A stretch of DNA of 33,922 nucleotides from JACJYC01 sp964558465 (GTDB lineage: Bacteria; Bacteroidota; Bacteroidia; Chitinophagales; Saprospiraceae), in assembly GCA_964558465.1 (NCBI GenBank), contig CAZLEF010000076.1, positions 1 to 33,922 on the forward strand. Direction: 5' to 3'. Positions within the stretch are counted from its first letter, which is position 1. Each line of letters begins with the position of its first letter. The notes under the pieces are model-generated. The model was not told the origin of the DNA. It saw nothing but the letters and a program-made list of their open reading frames with translations, and did no database searches. A program made the translations under genes and the position numbers. This document shows positions 16,174 through 23,922 of this stretch, in pieces.

Positions 16174-16251
16174 TCAATCGAATCAATCGAATCAATCGAA
16201 TCAATCGAATCAATCGAATCAATCGTATCAATCGAATCAATCGTATCAATC
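16174..16251. repeat. Degenerate 9-bp tandem array (about 9 units)
   Basis: Eight full nonamers (tcaatcgaa, with two tcaatcgta) and a partial ninth, in perfect phase. The first three bases of the last unit (TCA, 16246-16248) are the stop codon of the minus-strand lipoprotein gene. It is the same family as 8060-8176. Confidence 0.9.
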
Positions 16252-16920
16252 CCGATACGGAAACCTCCGGGCCAGCGACCCCGTTATATTCCGGACCACC
16301 TCGCTGTGCGACCGGTTCCAATCGGTAGGGCTGGTCCGTTCGGTAGACCAGATGGAGACTCCTGTCTGTCCGTCCAGGATCGAGCAGGAAACAAACACAT
16401 CGCTGGTTTTGGCAGCGGGGAAAATACCCGCCAGTCCATCGGTAAAAACAGACGCGAAAGCGAAGCCCAGGCTCAGGCCGAAGGATTCCAGTTCAGTCAG
16501 GTATTGCGCTTTATGGACGCTGGTATGGACGACAGCGTCTACACCCAGGACCTCAGCCAGCTCGGTTGGCGCCATTTTCCAGGAATCCCGGATGCTGATG
16601 CCGGCCTTTTCCAGCCTGGAGTTGGTTTCGGCAGCATGCTGTATGCTGACATTGATCCGGTTTTCGTACCGGTGGGTGCGCCGGCTGACCTGGTTGTGCA
16701 GTTCCATCTGGAAGGCGCGGCTTTCGTTTTCTTCTATTTCGACCAGCATTTCGTCGGTTACCCCTTTGGGGATCCGTCCGGAGGTGACGGTTTCCACGGG
16801 CAGGAAAGCAATGACCTTATGTTCGGCGGCAAATTCCTCATAACCGGAGGTTTTGTAGTACTCCCGGCTGCAACTGGAAAAGAGCAGAACGCTCAGGCAA
16901 AAAAGGATCAGGTTTTTCAT
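16246..16920 (-). CDS. Lipoprotein of unknown function
   Basis: A 224-residue protein with a short lipoprotein signal (LILFCLSVLLFSSC, lipid-modified Cys17). The mature part contains KVIAFLPVETVTSG, a segment rich in charged helices, then LAEVLGVDAVVHTSV and VSCSILDGQTGVSIWSTE. The pattern (a soluble alpha/beta domain on a lipid anchor, with VDAVV and a strand reporting a measured quantity) recalls CsgG/GNA1162-type putative lipoproteins, but I cannot confirm that family. It lies upstream of pgeF on the same strand, separated by 171 bp of repeats, so co-transcription is doubtful. The stop codon is provided by the 9-bp array. Confidence 0.72.
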   Translation of the reverse strand: MKNLILFCLSVLLFSSCSREYYKTSGYEEFAAEHKVIAFLPVETVTSGRIPKGVTDEMLVEIEENESRAFQMELHNQVSRRTHRYENRINVSIQHAAETNSRLEKAGISIRDSWKMAPTELAEVLGVDAVVHTSVHKAQYLTELESFGLSLGFAFASVFTDGLAGIFPAAKTSDVFVSCSILDGQTGVSIWSTERTSPTDWNRSHSEVVRNITGSLARRFPYRD

Positions 16921-17175
16921 GTCTTTAAAATTTAAGCGGTGATTTATTTTAAAGCTTGTTTGGAAAGGACTGCGGACTGAACTTCGACTTTGCCCAGTTT
17001 CAAGAGACTGCGGACTGGCGAACTGCAGACTGGCGAACTTTCCGAAAAAAAGAAAATTATTTTCAACATGGTCCTTAATTGGTCAACCAATTTCCGACAC
17101 CTATATTTATGCCCGGGTTCGGGTATACCGGATTCAGCGCGGATTCTTTAATTTTTTATTAACAATTACCGGATT
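16921..17175. other. Intergenic region between divergent genes
   Basis: Contains several ctgcggactg/ctgcagactgg words (about 16968-17036), related in style to the inverted repeat at 10989. A short dyad TTGGT-CA-ACCAA lies at about 17079-17090. TATATTTA near 17102 is one mismatch from the -7 consensus and could serve the sigma-like gene. No gene is seen. Confidence 0.4.
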
Positions 17176-17922
17176 TTGGACCAGAACGCACAGGAATGGC
17201 ATTGGCTGATCAACGCACCGGAAAAACTGCTTACCCATTATCAATCGATTATCAGCGGGGCGGCAGCCAGGTTCGTCGCCAGAGGTTTTTTCAGGCCGGA
17301 GGAGAGGGATGAACTGGTCCAGGAGATCAATTTGCAACTCCTGGAGAAAAAGCTTGCCAAAATGAAGGAGCAATACTCCGGCGCGGTATTGTTGCGCACG
17401 TATTTTGCCAAAATCGTCCAGAACGCTTTACTGGAAATAGCCAGGACCAAAATGCGGCAACCGGCGTTGCTCGGCGAAGAGATCCTGGATTACCGGCAGG
17501 ACGCCGGGGCCGGCCCGGAAGCAAAACTGATCATCCGGGATGAATTGTTGCGACTGGAGGCGATCCTCAAAGATTGGCCCAACGCTTACCGGACGAGGCT
17601 GAGTTTTAAACTCTGGACCAGAAGTCCCCTGCATTCATCCGATGTTCAGTTTTACCAAAGCCCCAGGACGGCACAGGCTATCCACAGGCTGGCCAAAGCC
17701 TGTTCCGCATCCTATGACGAACTGAGCGAAGGCGAGGTTTTTGACTTGCTGGTTGAATTGTTGAATATTGTTGAAGCGAAAAATACGGATGGGGATTCGC
17801 TAAGGCGCTGGAACCTCCAGCAGGCAGACCGGCTGATCGGGATCCTGAACGGAATTCCGCCGGTATCCAACCATTCCAGAGAATCTTTGCGCATGTTATT
17901 AAGGATGTACTTTGACCAATGA
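17176..17922 (+). CDS. Sigma-70 region 2-like protein
   Basis: A 248-residue protein. Residues 14-95 resemble sigma-70 region 2: a helix leading to FRPEERDELVQEINLQLLEKK, then YFAKIVQNALLEIARTK, which corresponds to the core-binding and -10-recognition helices. The remaining 150 residues show no convincing region 4 helix-turn-helix, so it may be a divergent sigma factor or a protein that borrowed the fold. No ATG gives a full-length protein: the frame opens at 17152 and the likely start is TTG at 17176 (ATT at 17173 or 17158 is possible). Its last four bases overlap the pnuC-like start (ATGA), indicating translational coupling. Confidence 0.65.
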   Translation: MDQNAQEWHWLINAPEKLLTHYQSIISGAAARFVARGFFRPEERDELVQEINLQLLEKKLAKMKEQYSGAVLLRTYFAKIVQNALLEIARTKMRQPALLGEEILDYRQDAGAGPEAKLIIRDELLRLEAILKDWPNAYRTRLSFKLWTRSPLHSSDVQFYQSPRTAQAIHRLAKACSASYDELSEGEVFDLLVELLNIVEAKNTDGDSLRRWNLQQADRLIGILNGIPPVSNHSRESLRMLLRMYFDQ

Positions 17923-18515
17923 TCGAACAATTCCTGGATCAGGCTGGCGAAATCACCCCGGTTGAATGGTCGGCTGTCGCTACAGCGGTTCTTTACCTGG
18001 TCTATGCCGTAAAAGAAAATCCGGTTTGCTGGTTCTGGGGCATCATCAGCTGCAGTTTATGGGCCTGGGCTTCGTTTTTCTATTATGACCTGTACCTGGA
18101 CGCTATCCTGCAGCTTTTTTACGCGGTCATGGGGTTTGCCGGCATTTACCAGTGGCGTTCCGCAAAAACAGAAGGCCGTACAACAAGACCGACCACCCGG
18201 GTTACCGTGAAAGAACATGCCGTCCTTTGGTCGGCGGGTTTGCCGGCCAGTTTTCTTTTCGGCTATTATTTTGATGTCTATACGCCTGCTGCGGCTACTT
18301 ACCTCGACGCGTTCACCACGGTTTTTTCCATTCTGGCCACCTTCCTGCTCGTCAGGAAAAAACTGGAAAACTGGTTATACTGGATTTTGACCGACAGCCT
18401 TTATATCTATCTCTACGCCGGCAGAGGCGCCTGGTTGTTTGCATTTCAGATGGCGGTTTATACCGTGCTGGCGGTTTACGGTTATTTTAGCTGGAAAAAA
18501 CAGATGAAATTCTGA
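17919..18515 (+). CDS. pnuC: PnuC-family vitamin transporter
   Basis: A 198-residue membrane protein of usual PnuC length with about seven hydrophobic segments. Family signatures include CWFWGIISCSLWAWASFFYYDLYLDA-type sequence at residues 37-62, QLFYAVMGFAGIYQW (65-79) and NWLYWILTDSLYIYLYAGRGAW in the C-terminal half. PnuC proteins move nicotinamide riboside by facilitated diffusion; close relatives carry thiamine (PnuT) or riboflavin (PnuX), and I cannot tell which from sequence alone. I see no TPP or FMN riboswitch upstream. The start ATG overlaps the stop of the sigma-like gene, so the two form an operon. The large NADH-consuming Nqr operon follows but has its own promoter. Confidence 0.88.
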   Translation: MIEQFLDQAGEITPVEWSAVATAVLYLVYAVKENPVCWFWGIISCSLWAWASFFYYDLYLDAILQLFYAVMGFAGIYQWRSAKTEGRTTRPTTRVTVKEHAVLWSAGLPASFLFGYYFDVYTPAAATYLDAFTTVFSILATFLLVRKKLENWLYWILTDSLYIYLYAGRGAWLFAFQMAVYTVLAVYGYFSWKKQMKF

Positions 18516-18593
18516 TCTTATTTGGAATAAATCTAAATAATGATTTCCATTTAACTTTCCTGAACTCTCTTTTCTTTTCAACTGGAAGCTTTC

Positions 18594-18601
18594 TATATTT
18601 G
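18594..18601 (+). promoter_or_regulatory. Candidate -7 element of the nqr operon
   Basis: TATATTTG matches TAnnTTTG exactly. The -33 region (near 18571) is T-rich but lacks a clean TTG. A leader of about 80-110 bases would precede nqrA. Confidence 0.5.
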
Positions 18602-18689
18602 CAGCGCTTTTTCGAACGATTCCGAAACAGCTTAAAACCTTTCAAATATAACCATTGCCAAACGCCGGCCGCCGGGTTTGCGCCAGGTA

Positions 18690-20354
18690 ATGAGAAAGAA
18701 AACAGTAACTGCTGTAATGAAAAACAAAGCGAACAGCTTATGGCTTTTGGCCATGACCTTCCTTCCCACCGGCGCCGTTATGGGCCAGGCCGGAAAAAGC
18801 GGCAGCAATCTATTTATTTATGGCCTGGTGGCAGTCGCAGTTTTACTTTTCTTTTATCTATTGGTTCAGATAGCGGATAATTTGCTGGCGATCGAGTCCC
18901 GCCAGTCAGGCGCCGAACGGAAAGGGGTGAACTTCGGGATCTTTCCCCGCCTTTCCGAGTTATTTGCGCCAAAACTGCCCTCATTTGCAGGCGACGCACC
19001 GGTAACCGTATTAAAAAAAGGCCACGATATTTTGCTCCAGGGAGAAGCGCCCTGCACGATCGACGAAAGCAAAACGGGGCAGACTTTTGCGGTACAACCG
19101 CCCAATTTTAAAGGGATTTTGCCCATCCCTAAAATGATGGTGGAAGTCGGCGCCGAAGTAAAGGCCGGCGATCCGTTGTTTTATGACAAGGGAGCGCCGG
19201 ATATTTTATACTGCGCGCCGGTCAGCGGCGAAGTAATTGCCATTAACAGGGGCGCTAAAAGAGCGATTACAGAGGTGGTTATCCTGGCGGACAAAAACCA
19301 GAAGTACCGCAAACTGGATGCCCCTGACCTTGGAAAAACTACCCGGGAAGATCTGGTGAAATTCCTTATGGGCAGCGGGGCCTGGCCCTTGATCCGTCAA
19401 CGTCCGTTTGATGTGGTTGCCGACCCGGGCGAGACCCCAAGGGATATTTTTATTTCCACATTTGATACCGCCCCGTTGGCGCCCGATGCCAATTTTGTCG
19501 TAAAGGGTAAAGAAACAGCTTTCCAAAAAGGGATCGATGCGCTGGCAAAACTTACTTCGGGCAAAGTTTACCTGGGGCTGAACGCCAAAAGCGCCGTCGA
19601 ACCGTCCCAAGCCTTTACCGGAGCAGCCAATGCCGAAAAACACTGGTTCCACGGCAAACATCCGGCCGGTAACGTCGGTGTCCAGATTCACCATATCCGG
19701 CCGATTGGCCCCAAAGATAAAGTCTGGACCCTGGGTGTCCAGGAGGTGATCACCCTCGGCGCCTTGTTCACTGAAAACCGTTTGAACACAGAGCGGATTG
19801 TGGCTTTAACCGGCGCCGAACTTAAGGCGCCGTGTTATGTCCGGACCCATATTGGGGTACAATTGGGGGACTTGCTGAAAGACAACCTCAAGAACGAAAA
19901 TGTCCGGATCATTTCGGGCGATGTCCTCACCGGAAGACAATCGGGCAAGGGCGGGTTCCTCGATTTTTACGATGACCAGGTAACGGTTGTGGAAGAAGGA
20001 GACTATTTTGAATTGTTTGGCTGGCTCCTGCCGCTTGAACCCCGGCCCAGCGTCTCCAAATCTTTCCCGAATTTTATGTTTCCCGACCTCCTGTTCAAAG
20101 CCAATACCAATACGCACGGCGAAAAACGGGCGTTTGTGGTTACCGGCCAGTACGAGCAGGTCCTGCCGATGGACGTTTATCCGCAGATCCTGATGAAAGC
20201 CATCCTGAACGGAGATTTTGAACGGATGGAAGGACTCGGCATCTACGAACTGATCGAGGAAGATGTAGCGCTATGCGAGTTTGTCTGCACCTCCAAACAA
20301 CCGGTGCAGCAGATCCTTCGCCAGGGGCTGGAAATGATGAGAGAACAATCATAA
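18690..20354 (+). CDS. nqrA: Na+-translocating NADH:quinone reductase subunit A with N-terminal membrane anchor
   Basis: NqrA is normally a roughly 447-residue cytoplasmic-side subunit involved in quinone binding. The homologous core here begins at VLKKGHDILLQGE (about residue 107 of 554) and continues through PVSGEVIAINRGAKRAI, IRPIGPKDKVWTLGVQEV, GDVLTGRQSGKGGFLDFYDD and the terminal EFVCTSKQPVQQILRQGLE. The first 105 residues are extra: a signal-like hydrophobic stretch (SLWLLAMTFLPTGAVMGQ) and a strong transmembrane helix (about 41-62, FIYGLVAVAVLLFFYLLVQ). Both would leave the core in the cytoplasm. The start is uncertain: TTG 18678, ATG 18690 or ATG 18717; all include the anchor. First gene of the nqr operon, 58 bp before nqrB. 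Confidence 0.92.
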   Translation: MRKKTVTAVMKNKANSLWLLAMTFLPTGAVMGQAGKSGSNLFIYGLVAVAVLLFFYLLVQIADNLLAIESRQSGAERKGVNFGIFPRLSELFAPKLPSFAGDAPVTVLKKGHDILLQGEAPCTIDESKTGQTFAVQPPNFKGILPIPKMMVEVGAEVKAGDPLFYDKGAPDILYCAPVSGEVIAINRGAKRAITEVVILADKNQKYRKLDAPDLGKTTREDLVKFLMGSGAWPLIRQRPFDVVADPGETPRDIFISTFDTAPLAPDANFVVKGKETAFQKGIDALAKLTSGKVYLGLNAKSAVEPSQAFTGAANAEKHWFHGKHPAGNVGVQIHHIRPIGPKDKVWTLGVQEVITLGALFTENRLNTERIVALTGAELKAPCYVRTHIGVQLGDLLKDNLKNENVRIISGDVLTGRQSGKGGFLDFYDDQVTVVEEGDYFELFGWLLPLEPRPSVSKSFPNFMFPDLLFKANTNTHGEKRAFVVTGQYEQVLPMDVYPQILMKAILNGDFERMEGLGIYELIEEDVALCEFVCTSKQPVQQILRQGLEMMREQS

Positions 20355-20412
20355 CGCGTTTGGGTAACCGCGGGGGTTGCCCATTCAATCAACCGAATGT
20401 CGCAAACAGACC

Positions 20413-21720
20413 ATGAAAAAATCGTTGTTAAATTTCTTCAAACGCATCGAACCGGACAAGAAAAAGTCACCGCTTCTGCACACGGCGTATGATGCGTTCT
20501 TCACTTTTGCCTTTACACCCAACACCGTGACCAAAGGCGGCGTTCATATCCGCGATGGGATGGACCTGAAAAGAACGATGGTCATGGTGGTGATTGCCCT
20601 GCAATTGTGTTATATATTCGGAACCTATAATATCGGGCAGCAGCATTTTGATGCGTTGGGCATGTATAGCGGGGCTTTTGAAGGGTTTCACCTCAAAATC
20701 TTCCATGGATTGATCAAGATCCTGCCGATCTTTATTGTGACCCATATTGTCGGCCTGGGTATCGAATTCTGGTACGCAGCCAAAAGAGGGCACGGTGTTG
20801 AGGAAGGATTCCTGGTTTCGGGCGCCCTGATCCCGCTGATCATGCCGCCGGATATTCCCCTTTGGATGTTGGGATTGTCGGTTGCTTTCGCCGTGATCAT
20901 CGGCAAGGAAGCGTTTGGCGGCACGGGCATGAACATCTGGAACATCGCTTTGCTGTCCAGGGTTTTTGTGTTTTTTGCCTATCCAACTTTTATTTCCGGC
21001 GACGATGTCTGGATTTCCGGCATTGAAAAAGTAAAGGACGTCGGGTATCAGTCGGTTGAATACGGCTGGGCCCACCACTTTTTTGACTGGATATTCCGAG
21101 GGTTCGGCTGGTCGACCTTCGGAGACGGAGGGGTTGCTGTTGTGGATGGTTACACCGGGGCTACTCCGCTTGCCCTTGCGGCCAAAGGCGGCTGGGACAG
21201 CGTTTTGTCCGTCTATTCCACTAGTGAAATGTGGTGGGGCAATATTCCGGGCTCCATCGGTGAAACCTCAAAGCCCCTGATCATTCTCGGTGCGCTGTTC
21301 CTGGTCTTTACCAGGATTGCGGATTGGCGCATTATGGTTTCGATGGTTCTGGGCGCCGCCCTAATGGGCCTTGCCATGAACAGCATGGCGCCGGAAGTGG
21401 TGACCGAGGATATGAACAGCATTTATAAGTACATGAGCGTTCCGTGGCACTATCATTTTTATATGGGCAGTTTCCTGTTTGCGATGGCTTTTATGGCGAC
21501 CGACCCGGTGACGGCGGCCTCCACCAATACGGGCAAATGGGTGTACGGCTTTCTGATCGGGATGATCGGCCTGATCATCCGGGTCTGGAACCCTGCATAC
21601 CCGGAAGGCTGGATGCTGGCCATTCTGTTCATGAACACTTTCAGCCCGCTGATCGACCATACTGTGGTGGGCGCCAACATGAACCGCCGGAAAAAAAGGA
21701 CGGCATCGGTCGCATCCTGA
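20413..21720 (+). CDS. nqrB: Na+-translocating NADH:quinone reductase subunit B
   Basis: A 435-residue integral membrane subunit with about ten hydrophobic segments. It takes part in the electron path to quinone and in the Na+ channel. The covalent FMN site is visible: DGYTGATPLALAA with the acceptor Thr at residue 251. Other conserved segments are GGVHIRDGMDLKRTM near the N-terminus, GKEAFGGTGMNIWN, FMATDPVTAASTNTGKWVYG and NPAYPEGWMLAILFMNTFSPLIDH. The ATG at 20413 gives the family-like start MKKSLLNFFKRIEP; the longer in-frame extension to 20377 is not family-like. It is 26 bp from nqrC. Confidence 0.96.
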   Translation: MKKSLLNFFKRIEPDKKKSPLLHTAYDAFFTFAFTPNTVTKGGVHIRDGMDLKRTMVMVVIALQLCYIFGTYNIGQQHFDALGMYSGAFEGFHLKIFHGLIKILPIFIVTHIVGLGIEFWYAAKRGHGVEEGFLVSGALIPLIMPPDIPLWMLGLSVAFAVIIGKEAFGGTGMNIWNIALLSRVFVFFAYPTFISGDDVWISGIEKVKDVGYQSVEYGWAHHFFDWIFRGFGWSTFGDGGVAVVDGYTGATPLALAAKGGWDSVLSVYSTSEMWWGNIPGSIGETSKPLIILGALFLVFTRIADWRIMVSMVLGAALMGLAMNSMAPEVVTEDMNSIYKYMSVPWHYHFYMGSFLFAMAFMATDPVTAASTNTGKWVYGFLIGMIGLIIRVWNPAYPEGWMLAILFMNTFSPLIDHTVVGANMNRRKKRTASVAS

Positions 21721-21746
21721 TTTTTTTAAGATAAAAACCAAGTACT

Positions 21747-22463
21747 GTGAGTACCAGATATATTATCATTTTTATCACAATCCTGACAAGTGTGGTTGCC
21801 GTCAGCCTGACGGGCATGCGCCAGGCTACTAAAAAACAAGCCGACCTCAACGAGGAGATTTTTAATAAAAGGGCAGTCCTTCAGGCCGTAGAGGGCGCGC
21901 TTGGCGATGCAAAAGTTTCAGCCTTCACGGATCAGGAAATCCTGGATATTTTTGACAAACAGATCGAACAGGTGACGCTCAACCTGGCCGGTGAAATGGT
22001 AGATGGCGCAAGAGCCGAAGATATTGACCTGGCCAAGGAAAAGAAAAAGCCGGAATCTGACAGGTTGCTGCCCTTGTTCATCTTTAACCAGGATGGACAA
22101 AAGTACTATATCCTCTCTGTAAGGGGCAAAGGATTATGGGATGAAATCTGGGGGAATATTGCACTGGAAAGCGACCTGAACACGATCGTAGGCGTCAACT
22201 TTGACCATAAGGGCGAAACCCCCGGCCTGGGGGCGGAAATAAAGGATAACCCCGTTTTTCCGGCGCAATTTGTCGGTAAAAAAATATATGAGGGCAATAG
22301 GTTTGTATCTGTAAAAGTGCGCAAAGGCGGCGCCCAGGACGAAAACCACGAAGTAGACGGCATCACCGGCGCGACGATCACTTCTGACGGCGTAACCGAG
22401 ATGTTGCAAAGGGGCATCAAGAGCTATGAACCTTATTTCAACAGCATCAAAAGCAAACAATAA
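21747..22463 (+). CDS. nqrC: Na+-translocating NADH:quinone reductase subunit C
   Basis: A 238-residue subunit from a GTG start, with one N-terminal transmembrane helix (YIIIFITILTSVVAVSL) and a periplasmic FMN-binding domain. The covalent FMN motif is DGITGATITSDGV, acceptor Thr210. The GKGLWDEIWGNIALESDLNTI and HKGETPGLGAEI motifs are typical of NqrC/RnfG FMN-binding domains. NqrC passes electrons between the 2Fe-2S/iron centre and NqrB. Flavinylation needs an ApbE-type flavin transferase, which is not encoded in this window. It lies 32 bp before nqrD. Confidence 0.96.
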   Translation: MSTRYIIIFITILTSVVAVSLTGMRQATKKQADLNEEIFNKRAVLQAVEGALGDAKVSAFTDQEILDIFDKQIEQVTLNLAGEMVDGARAEDIDLAKEKKKPESDRLLPLFIFNQDGQKYYILSVRGKGLWDEIWGNIALESDLNTIVGVNFDHKGETPGLGAEIKDNPVFPAQFVGKKIYEGNRFVSVKVRKGGAQDENHEVDGITGATITSDGVTEMLQRGIKSYEPYFNSIKSKQ

Positions 22464-22495
22464 TCCGATTGACCACGAAATAAAACTTCAATAAA

Positions 22496-23209
22496 ATGGC
22501 TGAAACGGCAGTAAAAGAAGTAAAAACGGCGGAGCCGATATTTGGCCCCAAAGAACGGAAACTGCTCACCGACCCGATCAATGACAACAACCCGATCACC
22601 GTTCAGGTTTTAGGCGTGTGTTCTGCTTTGGCGGTAACTTCGCTGGTTTACCCGGCAGTGGTTATGGCGATTGCCGTTACGTTGGTCACCGCATTTTCCA
22701 ACCTGGCAACCTCCATGCTCCGCAAATACATTCCCAACCAGGTCAGGATGATCGCACAACTGGTCATCATCGCCTTTTTGGTGAGTATGGTCGAACTGGC
22801 GCTGCGGGCTTACAATTACCCGATTTACAAACAACTTTCTGTATATATCGGCCTGATCATCACCAACTGTATCGTGATGGGGCGCCTCGAAGCCTATGCC
22901 ATGGCCAACAAACCCTGGCGCTCCTTCCTGGATGGTATTGGAAACGGCCTGGGTTACGGCGCTATTCTGGTGATTATTGCTTTGTTCAGAGAATTATTCG
23001 GCAAGGGAAGCCTGTTTGCGGGCAGCGCCGTCGAAATGAAAATTATCGGGCCCTCTGCCGACTATTTCATCAATACGACCCAAAGTACGCTGTTCGGCTG
23101 GTATACCAACAATAACCTGATGGTGGTTCCATCGGCAGCAATGTTCATCATCGGCATTTTGATCTGGATCCAGCGCAGCAGAAACAAAAAACTGGTGGAC
23201 ATTTCCTGA
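22496..23209 (+). CDS. nqrD: Na+-translocating NADH:quinone reductase subunit D
   Basis: A 237-residue membrane subunit with about six helices, slightly longer than usual (about 210) because of a 25-residue charged N-terminal extension. With NqrE it holds an iron centre inside the membrane; the expected cysteines are present at Cys42 (VLGVCSALAV) and Cys125 (ITNCIVMGRLEAYA). GNGLGYGAILVIIALFRELFGKGSLF is a strong family segment. The start context (aataaaATGGCTGA) is almost the same as that of nqrE. Confidence 0.96.
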   Translation: MAETAVKEVKTAEPIFGPKERKLLTDPINDNNPITVQVLGVCSALAVTSLVYPAVVMAIAVTLVTAFSNLATSMLRKYIPNQVRMIAQLVIIAFLVSMVELALRAYNYPIYKQLSVYIGLIITNCIVMGRLEAYAMANKPWRSFLDGIGNGLGYGAILVIIALFRELFGKGSLFAGSAVEMKIIGPSADYFINTTQSTLFGWYTNNNLMVVPSAAMFIIGILIWIQRSRNKKLVDIS

Positions 23210-23273
23210 CCCGGCCGGTACGGGGTGTTTTCGTGGCAGCAGTAATTCTTGATTCAACTAAAATTCTTATAAA

Positions 23274-23882
23274 ATGGCTGAATTCGCCAACATCTTCATC
23301 AAGTCGGCCTTCATTGAAAATATGATCCTGGCTTACTTTCTCGGAATGTGTTCGTTCCTCGCCGTTTCAAAATCGGTCAAAACAGCCTTTGGCCTCGGCC
23401 TTGCGGTGATCTTCGTACTGGGCATCACCATGCCGATCAACTGGCTGATCAGTGAAAAACTGCTGGGAGAAAATGGCTTGTTCGGAATGGACCTGACCTT
23501 TCTGCGGTTTATCCTGTTTATTGCCGTAATCGCAGCTATGGTGCAGTTGGTGGAAATGGCGGTTGAAAAATACTCACCGTCCCTGTACAACTCGCTGGGC
23601 ATCTTTTTGCCCCTGATCACGGTGAACTGCGCCATCCTGGCCGGCTCTCTTTTTATGGTGGCCCGCGAATACAATTTTTCTCAGTCGGTCGCTTATGGCC
23701 TGGGCGGCGGTTTTGGCTGGTTCCTCGCGATCCTGGCCATGGCGGCCATCCGGGAAAAGATGAAATATTCCAATGTGCCTGCGCCTTTGCGCGGCCTGGG
23801 TATGGCATTTATTCTCACCGGATTGATGGGCATCGCTTTTATGAGCCTGATGGGGGTTGACCCGGGCCTGTTCATCAAATAA
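23274..23882 (+). CDS. nqrE: Na+-translocating NADH:quinone reductase subunit E
   Basis: A 202-residue membrane subunit, paralogous to NqrD with inverted topology and six helices. The iron-binding cysteines are Cys26 (YFLGMCSFLAVSKSV) and Cys119 (TVNCAILAGSLFM). GLGGGFGWFLAILAMAAIREK and PAPLRGLGMAFILTGLMGIAFMSL match the family closely. The length is normal. It lies 64 bp after nqrD and 40 bp before nqrF. Confidence 0.97.
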   Translation: MAEFANIFIKSAFIENMILAYFLGMCSFLAVSKSVKTAFGLGLAVIFVLGITMPINWLISEKLLGENGLFGMDLTFLRFILFIAVIAAMVQLVEMAVEKYSPSLYNSLGIFLPLITVNCAILAGSLFMVAREYNFSQSVAYGLGGGFGWFLAILAMAAIREKMKYSNVPAPLRGLGMAFILTGLMGIAFMSLMGVDPGLFIK

Positions 23883-23922
23883 TCCGGAATCAAAAAATTG
23901 ACGGTCTTAAAATATAATTCTG

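Noticed and set aside
16142..16843. 233-codon plus-strand frame rich in Ser-Asn-Gln
   Set aside because: Starts in the 9-bp array and runs antisense to the lipoprotein gene, which has a proper signal peptide.
17919..18515. Riboswitch-controlled riboflavin or thiamine transporter
   Set aside because: I could find no TPP or FMN riboswitch core upstream of the sigma-like/PnuC pair, so the vitamin cannot be assigned that way.
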